Below are positions 55,739-64,000 of a DNA stretch of 64,000 nucleotides, piece by piece. The DNA is from Luminiphilus syltensis NOR5-1B (GTDB lineage: Bacteria; Pseudomonadota; Gammaproteobacteria; Pseudomonadales; Halieaceae): the NCBI RefSeq assembly GCF_000158175.1, contig NZ_DS999411.1, forward strand, positions 902,596 through 966,595, in the 5' to 3' direction. The translations under genes and the position numbers were made by a program. A model generated the notes under the pieces. It was not told where the DNA came from. It was given only the letters and a program-made list of their open reading frames with translations, and searched no databases. Numbering within the stretch: the stretch's first letter is position 1; the number at the start of each line of letters is the position of its first letter.

Positions 55739-56614
55739 TCAGGCAGCCAGTCCGGTCCGCAACTTCTTCATGGCGTTGGCTTCAAGCTGCCGAATTCGTT
55801 CGGCGGAAACACCGTGCTCGGCAGCCAGCTCGTGCAGAGTCGCCTTTTTCTCCGCCAGCCAACGGCGCGCCAAAATGTCCTGACTGCGGGCATCGAGCTG
55901 CGCTAACGCCGCGTGCAATCGCGTCTCGTCATCGGCGCTGGAATTCGCAGCCTCAACCGCCACCGCGGGGTCAGAAGACAGGTCTTGCAGATAATGCTGC
56001 GGCGCCTGCCACGCGTCATCGTCATCGGCATCGGAGGGCGCATCAAAAGCCATATCGCGGCAGGACAACCGCCCTTCCATGCGCTGAACCTCGGCCTCAG
56101 GAACGCCCAGATCTTCAGCAATGGCCTGAGTTTCACTATGAGTCAACCAGCTGAGATTTTTCTTCGCACTGCGAAGGTTGAAAAAGAGCTTACGCTGCGC
56201 CTTGGTGGTCGCGACTTTGACAATACGCCAGTTACGGAGGATGAACTCGTGCATCTCTGCCTTGATCCAGTGAACTGCAAAAGAGACCAGCCTGACCCCC
56301 TTGTTGGGATCAAACCGCTTCACCGCCTTCATGAGGCCCACGTTGCCTTCCTGAATAAGATCGGCTTCCGCAAGTCCATAGCCAGAGTAGCTTCGGGCGA
56401 TATGCACAACAAAACGCAAGTGAGCAAGTACTAACTCACGCGCAGAGGCAACACATTCGCCATAGTATAGCTTTTCAGCGAGCGCTTGTTCGCGCTCTGC
56501 CGACAACATTGGGATGGTACCTACCGCCTGGATATAGGCCGGGAGATTGGCCCCCGGCGCCATGCTCAAAGCAGCGCCGTGTCCCAGTGAGAGGGCTTTG
56601 TCTGAAGCTGCCAC
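55739..56614 (-). CDS. rpoH: RNA polymerase sigma-32 (heat shock)
   Basis: RpoH directs transcription of heat-shock chaperone and protease genes. The 291-residue protein starts at a GTG at 56614 with GGAGGAT eight bases upstream. Region 2 shows LVLAHLRFVVHIARSYSGYG, DLIQEGNVGLMKAVKRFDP and the -10-reading RLVSFAVHWIKAEMHEFILRN; the RpoH box is QRKLFFNLRSAKK; region 4.2 contains VSAERIRQLEANAMKKLR. An exact CIRCE element lies 32 bases upstream of the start, suggesting HrcA repression of rpoH. It follows ftsX on the same strand. Confidence 0.97.
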   Translation of the reverse strand: MAASDKALSLGHGAALSMAPGANLPAYIQAVGTIPMLSAEREQALAEKLYYGECVASARELVLAHLRFVVHIARSYSGYGLAEADLIQEGNVGLMKAVKRFDPNKGVRLVSFAVHWIKAEMHEFILRNWRIVKVATTKAQRKLFFNLRSAKKNLSWLTHSETQAIAEDLGVPEAEVQRMEGRLSCRDMAFDAPSDADDDDAWQAPQHYLQDLSSDPAVAVEAANSSADDETRLHAALAQLDARSQDILARRWLAEKKATLHELAAEHGVSAERIRQLEANAMKKLRTGLAA

Positions 56615-56645
56615 TGTTAGATCCTCCGTTGTTAACCGCGCAAGT

Positions 56646-56672
56646 TTAGCACTCTCTCTTAGAGAGTGCTAA
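56646..56672. promoter_or_regulatory. CIRCE element (HrcA operator) upstream of rpoH
   Basis: TTAGCACTC-N9-GAGTGCTAA matches the CIRCE consensus with no mismatch; the repeat extends to 12 bp arms around a three-base loop. It lies between the ftsX stop and the rpoH start. HrcA, the CIRCE repressor, is not encoded in the window. Confidence 0.93.
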
Positions 56673-56712
56673 CCGGTAAAAGTTCCTCTCATGCAGCCCC
56701 GGTTACCGGCTC

Positions 56713-57666
56713 TCAGCGAGGCTCCACCCGGCGCAAATGCACTGCTGTTGCCTGCCACGCGCTCATCAACCCGACGGCACCGCCAATCAGTACTAACTGT
56801 AATGCCCCGATGGCACCCAAACCCATGAGCACCTTATCGCTGTCATAGAGCCGCAACAGCTCGTTAACCGGAGGCGCTAGGAGCCATAGCAGTCCAAATA
56901 CGAGGCCGCTGGCGATGACGCCACCGCCAATGCCATACCACAGCCCGGTGTATAGAAACGGGCGGCGCGCAAAACCGTCGCTGGCGCCAATCAGCTTGAT
57001 AACGACAATCTCAGCGCGCCTCGCTTCGATTTCGAGGCGAATGGTATTCGCAAGTGCCAAAAGGGCACCCACAAGCATCATGGCCCCTATGGCATAGGTC
57101 AATCGGCGGCCAAATTCCAGTGCGCTGATCAGACGCTTGATCCATCGCGTATCGAGAACCACCTGCGACACTTCCGGCATACGATCGAAAACTGCCGCCA
57201 GATCAGCCAGCGCCGCCGCACCCATTGCTATCGGTCGTACCACAACCGTATGCGGTAACGGGTTGTCGTCAAGTGTAGCCACTACCGCTGACAGCCCTGT
57301 GTCCGCCGCAAATTCTTGCAGCGCCCGGTCAGCGGGTATAAGTGTCGCAGTCGCCACATCGCTGCGCTGGGCCAGATCAGCAACAAAGTCTTCGGCGGCG
57401 GCCTCTTCGGTATCGGCTTGCAAAAACAACGAGAATTGGGTTGAGCGATCGACACCGGCGGTTAGCCGGTCAATATTATCCAGCGCCACCAGAACCGTCG
57501 CGGGTAACGCCAGAGAAATGCCGAGGACCAGCCAGGTCAACAGCGTGGATATCGGTGTCAGTAGTTGTTTGTTAAGGCTCTCATAAGCCGACTGTCGATG
57601 ATGATGCAACCAACTGTTAAAGCGAGACCGCGGACCCGCCCCCAAACCCTTCGCCTGTGCGCTCAT
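56713..57666 (-). CDS. ftsX: Cell division protein FtsX
   Basis: FtsX is the membrane half of the FtsEX complex that controls peptidoglycan hydrolases at the septum. The 317-residue protein has a basic cytoplasmic start, one helix (ISTLLTWLVLGISLALPATV), a periplasmic loop with TEEAAAEDFVADLAQRSDV, and three C-terminal helices with EIEARRAEIVVIKLIGAS. It overlaps ftsE by four bases. An out-of-frame weak terminator was not seen before rpoH. Confidence 0.95.
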   Translation of the reverse strand: MSAQAKGLGAGPRSRFNSWLHHHRQSAYESLNKQLLTPISTLLTWLVLGISLALPATVLVALDNIDRLTAGVDRSTQFSLFLQADTEEAAAEDFVADLAQRSDVATATLIPADRALQEFAADTGLSAVVATLDDNPLPHTVVVRPIAMGAAALADLAAVFDRMPEVSQVVLDTRWIKRLISALEFGRRLTYAIGAMMLVGALLALANTIRLEIEARRAEIVVIKLIGASDGFARRPFLYTGLWYGIGGGVIASGLVFGLLWLLAPPVNELLRLYDSDKVLMGLGAIGALQLVLIGGAVGLMSAWQATAVHLRRVEPR

Positions 57667-58325
57667 CGACCCTCACCCTCTATGAGTCGACCCTCATGCA
57701 GGGTAATGATGCGATGGCGCATTCGCGAAATCAGTGCGAGATCGTGACTGGCAATCAAAACCGTGACGCCTACACGGTTAAACGCCCGGAACAACTCCAT
57801 AATCTCTGCGGAAAGATCGGGATCGAGGTTTCCTGTCGGCTCATCGGCAATGAGAATTCGGGGACGGGCGACAACCGCACGGGCGATACCGACCCGCTGC
57901 TGTTCGCCACCGGACAGTGAAGCAGGATTGGCTCCCTCGCGATCGAGCAGTCCGACCTTGTCCAGAGCGGCACGTGCGCGGCGATTGACATCCCGGCGAC
58001 CGAAGCCCGCTATGACAAGCGGTAGCGCCACATTGTCGAAAACGCTTCGATCGAACAGCAGTTGGTGGTCCTGGAAGACAATCCCGAAATTGCGCCGGTA
58101 AGCCGCAATACCGCGGCGCTTGATAGCGCTGGTGGGGCGCTGGTTTACCGATAATTCGCCCGAACTGGGACGATCCAGTAGTAGTAGCAGGCGCAACAGC
58201 GTGCTTTTTCCGGCACCCGAATGCCCGGTGATGAAAGCCATCTCCCCGGTATCGATGGTGAGACTGATATCGCGCAAGGCATCATGACTCTCATAGCGCT
58301 TGCTAACCCGCTTAAACTCAATCAT
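57663..58325 (-). CDS. ftsE: Cell division ATP-binding protein FtsE
   Basis: ABC ATPase partner of FtsX. 220 residues with Walker A FITGHSGAGKSTLLRLL, signature ASLSGGEQQRVGIARAV, Walker B RILIADEPTGNLDPDLS and the switch His in LIASHDLALISRM. Four-base overlaps with ftsX and ftsY show a tight ftsY-ftsE-ftsX operon. Confidence 0.97.
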   Translation of the reverse strand: MIEFKRVSKRYESHDALRDISLTIDTGEMAFITGHSGAGKSTLLRLLLLLDRPSSGELSVNQRPTSAIKRRGIAAYRRNFGIVFQDHQLLFDRSVFDNVALPLVIAGFGRRDVNRRARAALDKVGLLDREGANPASLSGGEQQRVGIARAVVARPRILIADEPTGNLDPDLSAEIMELFRAFNRVGVTVLIASHDLALISRMRHRIITLHEGRLIEGEGR

Positions 58326-59446
58326 TCACTGTCTCGCGACGGGTGGGCGTCAAACAGCGCATCCACAAAGTCTCGCGCCACAAAGGGTCGTAAATCCTCA
58401 GCACCTTCGCCAATACCAATGAACCGGATGGGTCGCCTCAGGCGCTCGGCGATCGCAAAAGTGACGCCACCACGGGCAGTGCCATCGAGCTTGGTCAGTG
58501 CGATACCCGAAACGCCGATGGCGGCATCGAACTGGACCGCCTGGGAAACCGCGTTCTGTCCCGTCCCGGCGTCGAGCACGAGCAGCGTTTCGTGGGGGGC
58601 GTCGGGGTCGAGCTTCCGCATCACTCGAACCACCTTTTCGAGCTCGTCCATCAAATGGGATTTATTCTGTAATCGGCCCGCCGTATCGGCAATCAGTACA
58701 TCTGCACCGCGAGCCCGCGCCGCCTCCAGCCCGTCAAACAGCACCGAGGCACTGTCGGCACCCGTATGCTGTGCCACTACCGGCACTCCGTGGCGCTCTC
58801 CCCAGGTTTGCAACTGTTCGACAGCGGCCGCGCGAAACGTATCGCCCGCCGCGAGAATGACCTTTTTACCCTCCCGCTGGAAGCGATTCGCCATTTTGCC
58901 AATGGTGGTGGTTTTGCCCGCTCCGTTGACGCCGACGACCAGAATAACGAACGGCTTTTTGCCCTCAACCGACAGCGGCTGCTCGCAGGGCTCGATGATA
59001 TCCAACAGCGATGCACGCACCGCCGCCATAACGGCTTCGGCATCGGCGAGTTCCTTGCGCGACACCCGGGCGGTCAAGTCGTCGATAACCCGGCTGGTGG
59101 CCTCAATTCCCAGGTCCGATTGCAACAATTGCGCTTCGAGGGCTTCAAGCAGGTCGGCATCAAGCGCTTTTTTGCCCAGGAAAAGATTGCCCAGTCCTTC
59201 CGCGAACTGGCTTCCCGTCCGGCCCAGGCCCCGCTTCAAACGGGTATAAAAGCCGGTCTGCTCGCCGTCCTTCGCCCCCTCTACCGACGCGGGAGGTTCA
59301 TCGTGCTGCGCCTCAGGCACGACGTCCGGCGCCTGATCCGCTGGTGTCACCGCCGGCTCAGGCGGAGACGCTGATTCCTCGGTGCTGGTGGCGGGTTCGG
59401 CCTCGGGCACTTTTGCCTCACTCGACCGACGTTTGAATAGCTTCAT
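58322..59446 (-). CDS. ftsY: Signal recognition particle receptor FtsY
   Basis: FtsY docks SRP-ribosome complexes at the membrane for co-translational insertion. 374 residues from the ATG at 59446. An acidic N-terminal A domain (SEAKVPEAEPATSTEES) precedes the NG GTPase: VGVNGAGKTTTIGKMANRF, DTFRAAAVEQLQTW, DVLIADTAGRLQNK, ALTKLDGTARGGV and RFIGIGEGAEDLRPF. It diverges from rsmD. Confidence 0.97.
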   Translation of the reverse strand: MKLFKRRSSEAKVPEAEPATSTEESASPPEPAVTPADQAPDVVPEAQHDEPPASVEGAKDGEQTGFYTRLKRGLGRTGSQFAEGLGNLFLGKKALDADLLEALEAQLLQSDLGIEATSRVIDDLTARVSRKELADAEAVMAAVRASLLDIIEPCEQPLSVEGKKPFVILVVGVNGAGKTTTIGKMANRFQREGKKVILAAGDTFRAAAVEQLQTWGERHGVPVVAQHTGADSASVLFDGLEAARARGADVLIADTAGRLQNKSHLMDELEKVVRVMRKLDPDAPHETLLVLDAGTGQNAVSQAVQFDAAIGVSGIALTKLDGTARGGVTFAIAERLRRPIRFIGIGEGAEDLRPFVARDFVDALFDAHPSRDSE

Positions 59447-59526
59447 TAAGACGGGCTCTCTATGCTTGAATATTCTATGCTCGGCGACCTCCGGTTTTGA
59501 CGGCCGGCGCTGCATGGTAGCACTGG

Positions 59527-60189
59527 ATGAGGGGCGCAGAAATGCGGCGTAAACAGAGCATTAAAAATCGCGACGGTGGTAACACCGCGCGTCGCAAACT
59601 GCGGATCATAGGCGGCACCTGGCGCGGTCGCACCCTGGTGTTTCCTGACCTTGAAGGCCTTAGACCGACTCCGGATCGCGTCCGGGAAACGCTGTTCAAT
59701 TGGCTGGTTGCCCATATCACCGGTAGTCGTTGCCTCGACCTGTTTGCCGGCAGCGGTGCATTGGGTCTGGAGGCGCTCTCCCGTGGCGCCGCCCGTTGTG
59801 ATTTTGTGGAACGGCATCGCCTGGCGGCAGAGACCATCGAACAGCACATAAGACAACTCGATGCCGCTGATCGCAGCCGAGTCGCCGTTGTCGATGCGAG
59901 CGACTTCATTTCCCGCAGCAGACCTATCGATAGCGGACACGATCAAAGTGGACCCTTCGATATTGTGTTTATCGACCCGCCGTTCGCTGACGCGCTCGTC
60001 GCGGGTATCACTCAGCAGTTGATCGCCGCTGATTGCCTCAAACAGGGATCGCTGGTCTATATTGAGCAATCCACCAAAACGGCCGAAGCCGATCTCGATC
60101 AGCGCCTGGCGTTATTGCGGCAAAAGCGGGCGGGGGAAGTCGACTACCGGCTCTACCAATTTGATAACTCCGGATCGCTTTCAGATTAG
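59527..60189 (+). CDS. rsmD: 16S rRNA (guanine966-N2) methyltransferase
   Basis: RsmD methylates G966 in 16S rRNA. Up to 220 residues from the ATG at 59527; the ATG at 59542 is equally possible. Motifs: RIIGGTWRGRTLVFPD, GLRPTPDRVRETLFNWL, CLDLFAGSGALGLEALSRG and the catalytic IDPPFAD (NPPY type). It stands next to coaD, as in many proteobacteria, and divergent from ftsY. Confidence 0.96.
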   Translation: MRGAEMRRKQSIKNRDGGNTARRKLRIIGGTWRGRTLVFPDLEGLRPTPDRVRETLFNWLVAHITGSRCLDLFAGSGALGLEALSRGAARCDFVERHRLAAETIEQHIRQLDAADRSRVAVVDASDFISRSRPIDSGHDQSGPFDIVFIDPPFADALVAGITQQLIAADCLKQGSLVYIEQSTKTAEADLDQRLALLRQKRAGEVDYRLYQFDNSGSLSD

Positions 60190-60216
60190 TGCGCGTTTGT
60201 GTAGGCTGAAAACTGA

Positions 60217-61523
<1,307 letters not shown>

Positions 61524-61554
61524 AACCGGCTCCAGTACTGGGAATTCAGGTCCA

Positions 61555-61585
61555 GAAAAACAAAACCCCGGCAGCGCCGGGGTTT
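61555..61585 (-). terminator. Terminator after rpmB-rpmG
   Basis: On the minus strand an AAACCCCGGC-GCT-GCCGGGGTTT hairpin is followed by a T-rich run (TTGTTTTT), just past the rpmG stop. Confidence 0.88.
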
Positions 61586-61608
61586 CTGGGTTTTGATCGG
61601 AAAGCGGG

Positions 61609-61764
61609 TTACTTGATCTTGCCTTCCTTGTACATCACGTGCTTCCGAGCCACCGGATCGTACTTCTTCATCTCCAGCTTATCGGGCGTCGTGCGCTTGT
61701 TCTTGTCGGTGGTGTAAAAGTGGCCCGTACCCGCCGACGAATTCATTCTAATCTTCTCTCGCAT
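61609..61764 (-). CDS. rpmG: Ribosomal protein bL33
   Basis: A 51-residue bL33 of the 50S subunit: [37 protein letters not shown] and [10 protein letters not shown], very close to E. coli L33. It lacks the CxxC pairs, so it is the zinc-independent (C-) form. It follows rpmB by ten bases. Its N-terminus is four residues shorter than in E. coli. Confidence 0.97.
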   Translation of the reverse strand: MREKIRMNSSAGTGHFYTTDKNKRTTPDKLEMKKYDPVARKHVMYKEGKIK

Positions 61765-61774
61765 GCCGCTCTCC

Positions 61775-62011
61775 TCAGTACTTTTCGCCGCGGGCGCGAA
61801 GCTCCGCCAGCACAGTTTCTATGCCGCGCTTGTCGATGACGCGCATGCCCTTGGAGGACACCCGCAATGTCACAAAGCGGTTCTCGGACTCAACCCAAAA
61901 GCGATGATTGTGCAAATTGGGCAGGAACCGGCGACGGGTGCGATTTTTCGCATGCGATACGTTGTTTCCAGTGATTGGGCGCTTACCCGTCACCTGACAG
62001 ACTCGGGACAT
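61775..62011 (-). CDS. rpmB: Ribosomal protein bL28
   Basis: A 78-residue bL28 with [39 protein letters not shown] and [20 protein letters not shown], the usual length. It leads the rpmB-rpmG operon. The ATG at 62011 agrees with the E. coli start; codons further upstream belong to the radC side and are not family-like. A promoter lies about 40 bases upstream. Confidence 0.97.
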   Translation of the reverse strand: MSRVCQVTGKRPITGNNVSHAKNRTRRRFLPNLHNHRFWVESENRFVTLRVSSKGMRVIDKRGIETVLAELRARGEKY

Positions 62012-62044
62012 CGTGCTATCCATCGATTTAAAAAAAGGGTGCGC

Positions 62045-62073
62045 TTTATAGCAGACGGCCTGCTTTGACGCAA
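62045..62073 (-). promoter_or_regulatory. rpmB promoter
   Basis: On the minus strand TTGCGT, a 17-base spacer and TATAAA. The start site would be about 30 bases before the rpmB ATG. Confidence 0.65.
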
Positions 62074-62081
62074 CAGCGATG

Positions 62082-62732
62082 TCAACATTCACCAAGACTG
62101 GCCAGGGACACGGAGTCGCCAAAACCCACAATAAAATGGTCCAGCAAGCGGATATCAACCAACGACAGGGCTGAGGAGAGCCGACGCGTCAGCTGCCGGT
62201 CCTGCTCGCTCGGAGCCAGCGCACCGCTCGGGTGATTGTGCGCCACAATCACTGACGCGGCATCGTGAAGCAACGCGCCTCTGACCACTTCTCTGGGAAA
62301 CACCGCAGCCCCATCGATAGTGCCAGCAAACAAGTCCTCAGCGACAATAAGGCGATTGCGGGAATCGAGGTACAGCGCACTGAACACCTCGCGTCGCTGT
62401 TTGCCCAACCGGCGCTGAAGGAACCGCCGGCACTCGACCGCAGAGGCAATAAGGTCGCGTTGGTAAAGGCCGGCTTCGGCCAGCAAGTCACCGAGCTCGA
62501 GCGCTGCGATAAGCCGCGCCCTGGCAGCGTCATCGATACCACCAATGGCCGATGGGCCCCCGATAATCCGGCGCATGAGCGACCGCAGACAATCGTTATT
62601 TTCGCGCAGTGCGTTGGCAAGGCTTACACCGGCCTCCCAGGGGTCGAGGCCCATCGCCCGGGCCAGCAGCGGTACACGAACATCTTCAGACCACAGGGAT
62701 TCACCGGATTTACTGTGAATTGGCGCATTCAT
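62082..62732 (-). CDS. radC: RadC family JAB-domain protein
   Basis: A 216-residue protein starting at the ATG at 62732, which has AGGAAGG six bases upstream (an ATG at 62753 is less likely). The C-terminal JAB/MPN metalloprotease-like domain holds the [14 protein letters not shown] motif, with the preceding [15 protein letters not shown] and the catalytic Glu. The N-terminal helix-hairpin-helix part is poorly conserved: the usual PREKL and DAELLAIFL signatures are missing or altered, although position next to coaBC is classic. The family's DNA-repair role is doubtful; biochemical activity is unclear. Confidence 0.9.
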   Translation of the reverse strand: MNAPIHSKSGESLWSEDVRVPLLARAMGLDPWEAGVSLANALRENNDCLRSLMRRIIGGPSAIGGIDDAARARLIAALELGDLLAEAGLYQRDLIASAVECRRFLQRRLGKQRREVFSALYLDSRNRLIVAEDLFAGTIDGAAVFPREVVRGALLHDAASVIVAHNHPSGALAPSEQDRQLTRRLSSALSLVDIRLLDHFIVGFGDSVSLASLGEC

Positions 62733-62805
62733 TTCGGCCTTCCTGGTATTCATGAGCGATGTTAGCTGCTAGCGTTGCGGGCAGTGTGTACGCGAACCTG
62801 TGTCA

Positions 62806-64000
62806 ATGGGACATCTATTCAATCGCAACATCATCATCGGCGTTACGGGCGGCATTGCCGCCTATAAAAGTGCCGAACTGGTCCGGCTGTTAAGGAAGTC
62901 AGGCGCCAGCGTGCGTGTCATCATGACCCGGGGCGCCCAGGAATTTATAACGCCGCTAACCCTGCAGGCGCTTTCAGGAATGCCCGTTCATACCGAACTC
63001 CTTGATGAAGAGGCAGAACTGGGTATGGGGCATATCGAACTGGCACGCTGGGCCGACGCGCTGCTCATAGCCCCGGCGACTGCCGATGTGATTGCGCGAC
63101 TGTGCCATGGACGCGCCGATGACCTACTAACCACTACCGCACTGGCGACACCGGCACCCCGGTTTATCGCCCCCGCCATGAATCAGCAGATGTGGGCTGA
63201 TGCCGCGACCGCCGACAACATCCAACTGCTTCAGCACCGCGGTTTCACTATCGTGGGCCCCGAAGCGGGAGATCAGGCCTGTGGTGATATCGGGCCCGGC
63301 CGTCTGCTCGATCCTGAGGCCATTGTCGAGACCCTTAGCGGGTCGTTTGCCCAGCAGAAGCTGGCGGGGCGGCGGGTTGTCATTACCGCCGGGCCCACGC
63401 GGGAACCCATTGATCCGGTGCGTTTTCTGAGCAACCACAGCTCGGGGAAAATGGGTTACGCACTGGCGAGAGCCGCAATGGAGCAGGGCGCAGAGACGGT
63501 GCTTATCAGTGGCCCGGTGCAACTCACGCCGCCCGATGGGGTTGTCCTCATCAAGGTCGAAACCGCCCAGGAAATGCTTGCCGCCGCCGAGCAACAGGCC
63601 GCGGGTGCTGACGTCTTTATCGGTGCCGCCGCCGTTGCTGATTACCGGCCCGTCGCCTGTGCCGACCAGAAACTGAAAAAGACCGATACGACCGACTGGC
63701 AGCTCCCACTCACCCAGAATCCTGACATCATTGCCAGCGTCGCGCGCCTGGGGCAGCGCCCGAAAATGGTGATTGGTTTCGCCGCGGAAACCGAGCGCGT
63801 GGCCGAGCACGCCCGTAGTAAATTAACCCGCAAAGCGCTTGATCTGGTGATAGCCAACGACGTCTCACGCCCGGATATTGGCTTCAACAGCGATCACAAC
63901 GCAGTACTGCTCGTCGATGTCGAGGGCGATACCGCTCTACCGATGGCGAGTAAGCACGTCGTTGCGCAGCACATCGTGGCCGCTGCCGCAGAGTGGCTGG
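62806..64000 (+). CDS. coaBC: CoaBC, phosphopantothenoylcysteine decarboxylase/synthetase (runs off window)
   Basis: Open from the ATG at 62806 (or GTG at 62800) to the window edge, about 398 codons without a stop. The decarboxylase domain has IIIGVTGGIAAYKSAELVRL, ADALLIAPATADVI, and FIAPAMNQQMWADAA; the synthetase domain has VVITAGPTREPIDPVRFLSN, SSGKMGYALARAAMEQG, DVFIGAAAVADYRP and VIANDVSRPDIGFN. Normal CoaBC is about 400 residues, so only the last few are missing. It lies divergent from radC. With coaD it supplies coenzyme A. Confidence 0.97.
   Translation, partial: MGHLFNRNIIIGVTGGIAAYKSAELVRLLRKSGASVRVIMTRGAQEFITPLTLQALSGMPVHTELLDEEAELGMGHIELARWADALLIAPATADVIARLCHGRADDLLTTTALATPAPRFIAPAMNQQMWADAATADNIQLLQHRGFTIVGPEAGDQACGDIGPGRLLDPEAIVETLSGSFAQQKLAGRRVVITAGPTREPIDPVRFLSNHSSGKMGYALARAAMEQGAETVLISGPVQLTPPDGVVLIKVETAQEMLAAAEQQAAGADVFIGAAAVADYRPVACADQKLKKTDTTDWQLPLTQNPDIIASVARLGQRPKMVIGFAAETERVAEHARSKLTRKALDLVIANDVSRPDIGFNSDHNAVLLVDVEGDTALPMASKHVVAQHIVAAAAEWL

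Noticed and set aside
58221-59249. Long open frame on the plus strand over ftsY (342 codons)
   Set aside because: Serine/alanine/arginine-rich antisense of the clear FtsY GTPase; no family motif.

Overview
The window is a 64-kb piece of a bacterial chromosome that is almost entirely coding. It carries no rRNA, tRNA, insertion sequence, prophage or CRISPR array that I could see. Gene content and gene order point to a gammaproteobacterium. Diagnostic blocks are rppH-ptsP-lgt-thyA-folA, zapA-6S RNA-ygfA, gshB-tonB-yqgE-ruvX, pilU-pilT-yggS-proC-yggT-metX-metW-rdgB-hemW and ftsY-ftsE-ftsX-rpoH. The moderately high GC, the TtpC-type TonB system, SahR and the serA/D-2-hydroxyglutarate dehydrogenase pair suggest a marine, Pseudomonas/Cellvibrio-like heterotroph such as the OM60/NOR5 (Halieaceae) group. 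That placement is an inference.

Layout. 1-5.3 kb: start of a D-2-hydroxyacid dehydrogenase, a double cupin, ubiX with an MFS exporter, and a zinc-type TonB receptor (ZnuD-like) with a small His/Cys secreted protein. 5.4-9 kb: a frameshifted gene remnant, a hypothetical protein, a GlpQ-type phosphodiesterase, pyruvate kinase and a cold-shock protein. 9.2-14.8 kb: a seven-gene TonB2/TtpC energy-transduction operon. 15-20 kb: folA-thyA-lgt-ptsP-rppH. 20-29 kb: HAD phosphatase, gcvH, the ubiquinone hydroxylases ubiI and ubiH, pepP, ygfB-like, zapB-like, zapA, 6S RNA, ygfA, a 43-residue membrane protein and ilvA. 29-34.4 kb: tkt-epd-pgk-fba. 34.7-38.2 kb: serA facing a D-2-hydroxyglutarate dehydrogenase-like enzyme, then rpiA. 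38.3-46.3 kb: the S-adenosylmethionine cycle (sahR-metK-ahcY-metF), followed by rsmE, gshB, tonB, yqgE and ruvX. 46.3-54.6 kb: twitching ATPases, yggS, proC, yggT, metX-metW, a DUF4426 protein, rdgB and hemW. 54.6-64 kb: trmB, DUF423, rpoH, ftsXEY, rsmD, coaD, mutM, rpmG, rpmB, radC and the start of coaBC.

How the genes work together. metK, ahcY, metF and metX/metW form a methionine/SAM recycling set, with SahR as the likely SAH-responsive switch. tkt, epd, pgk, fba, pyk and rpiA cover central carbon flow. Two TonB proteins and one TtpC/ExbB/ExbD complex supply energy to outer-membrane receptors such as the ZnuD-like protein.

The best regulatory signals are a perfect CIRCE element in front of rpoH, which would put sigma-32 under HrcA, and a perfect 16-bp palindrome between rpiA and sahR that overlaps the expected -35 regions of both. 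Other points of interest are a likely frameshifted gene at 5.4 kb, a DUF4426 gene with no usual start codon near its signal peptide, and a small membrane protein next to ygfA. No wholly new multi-gene system was identified; the window is mostly conserved housekeeping chromosome.
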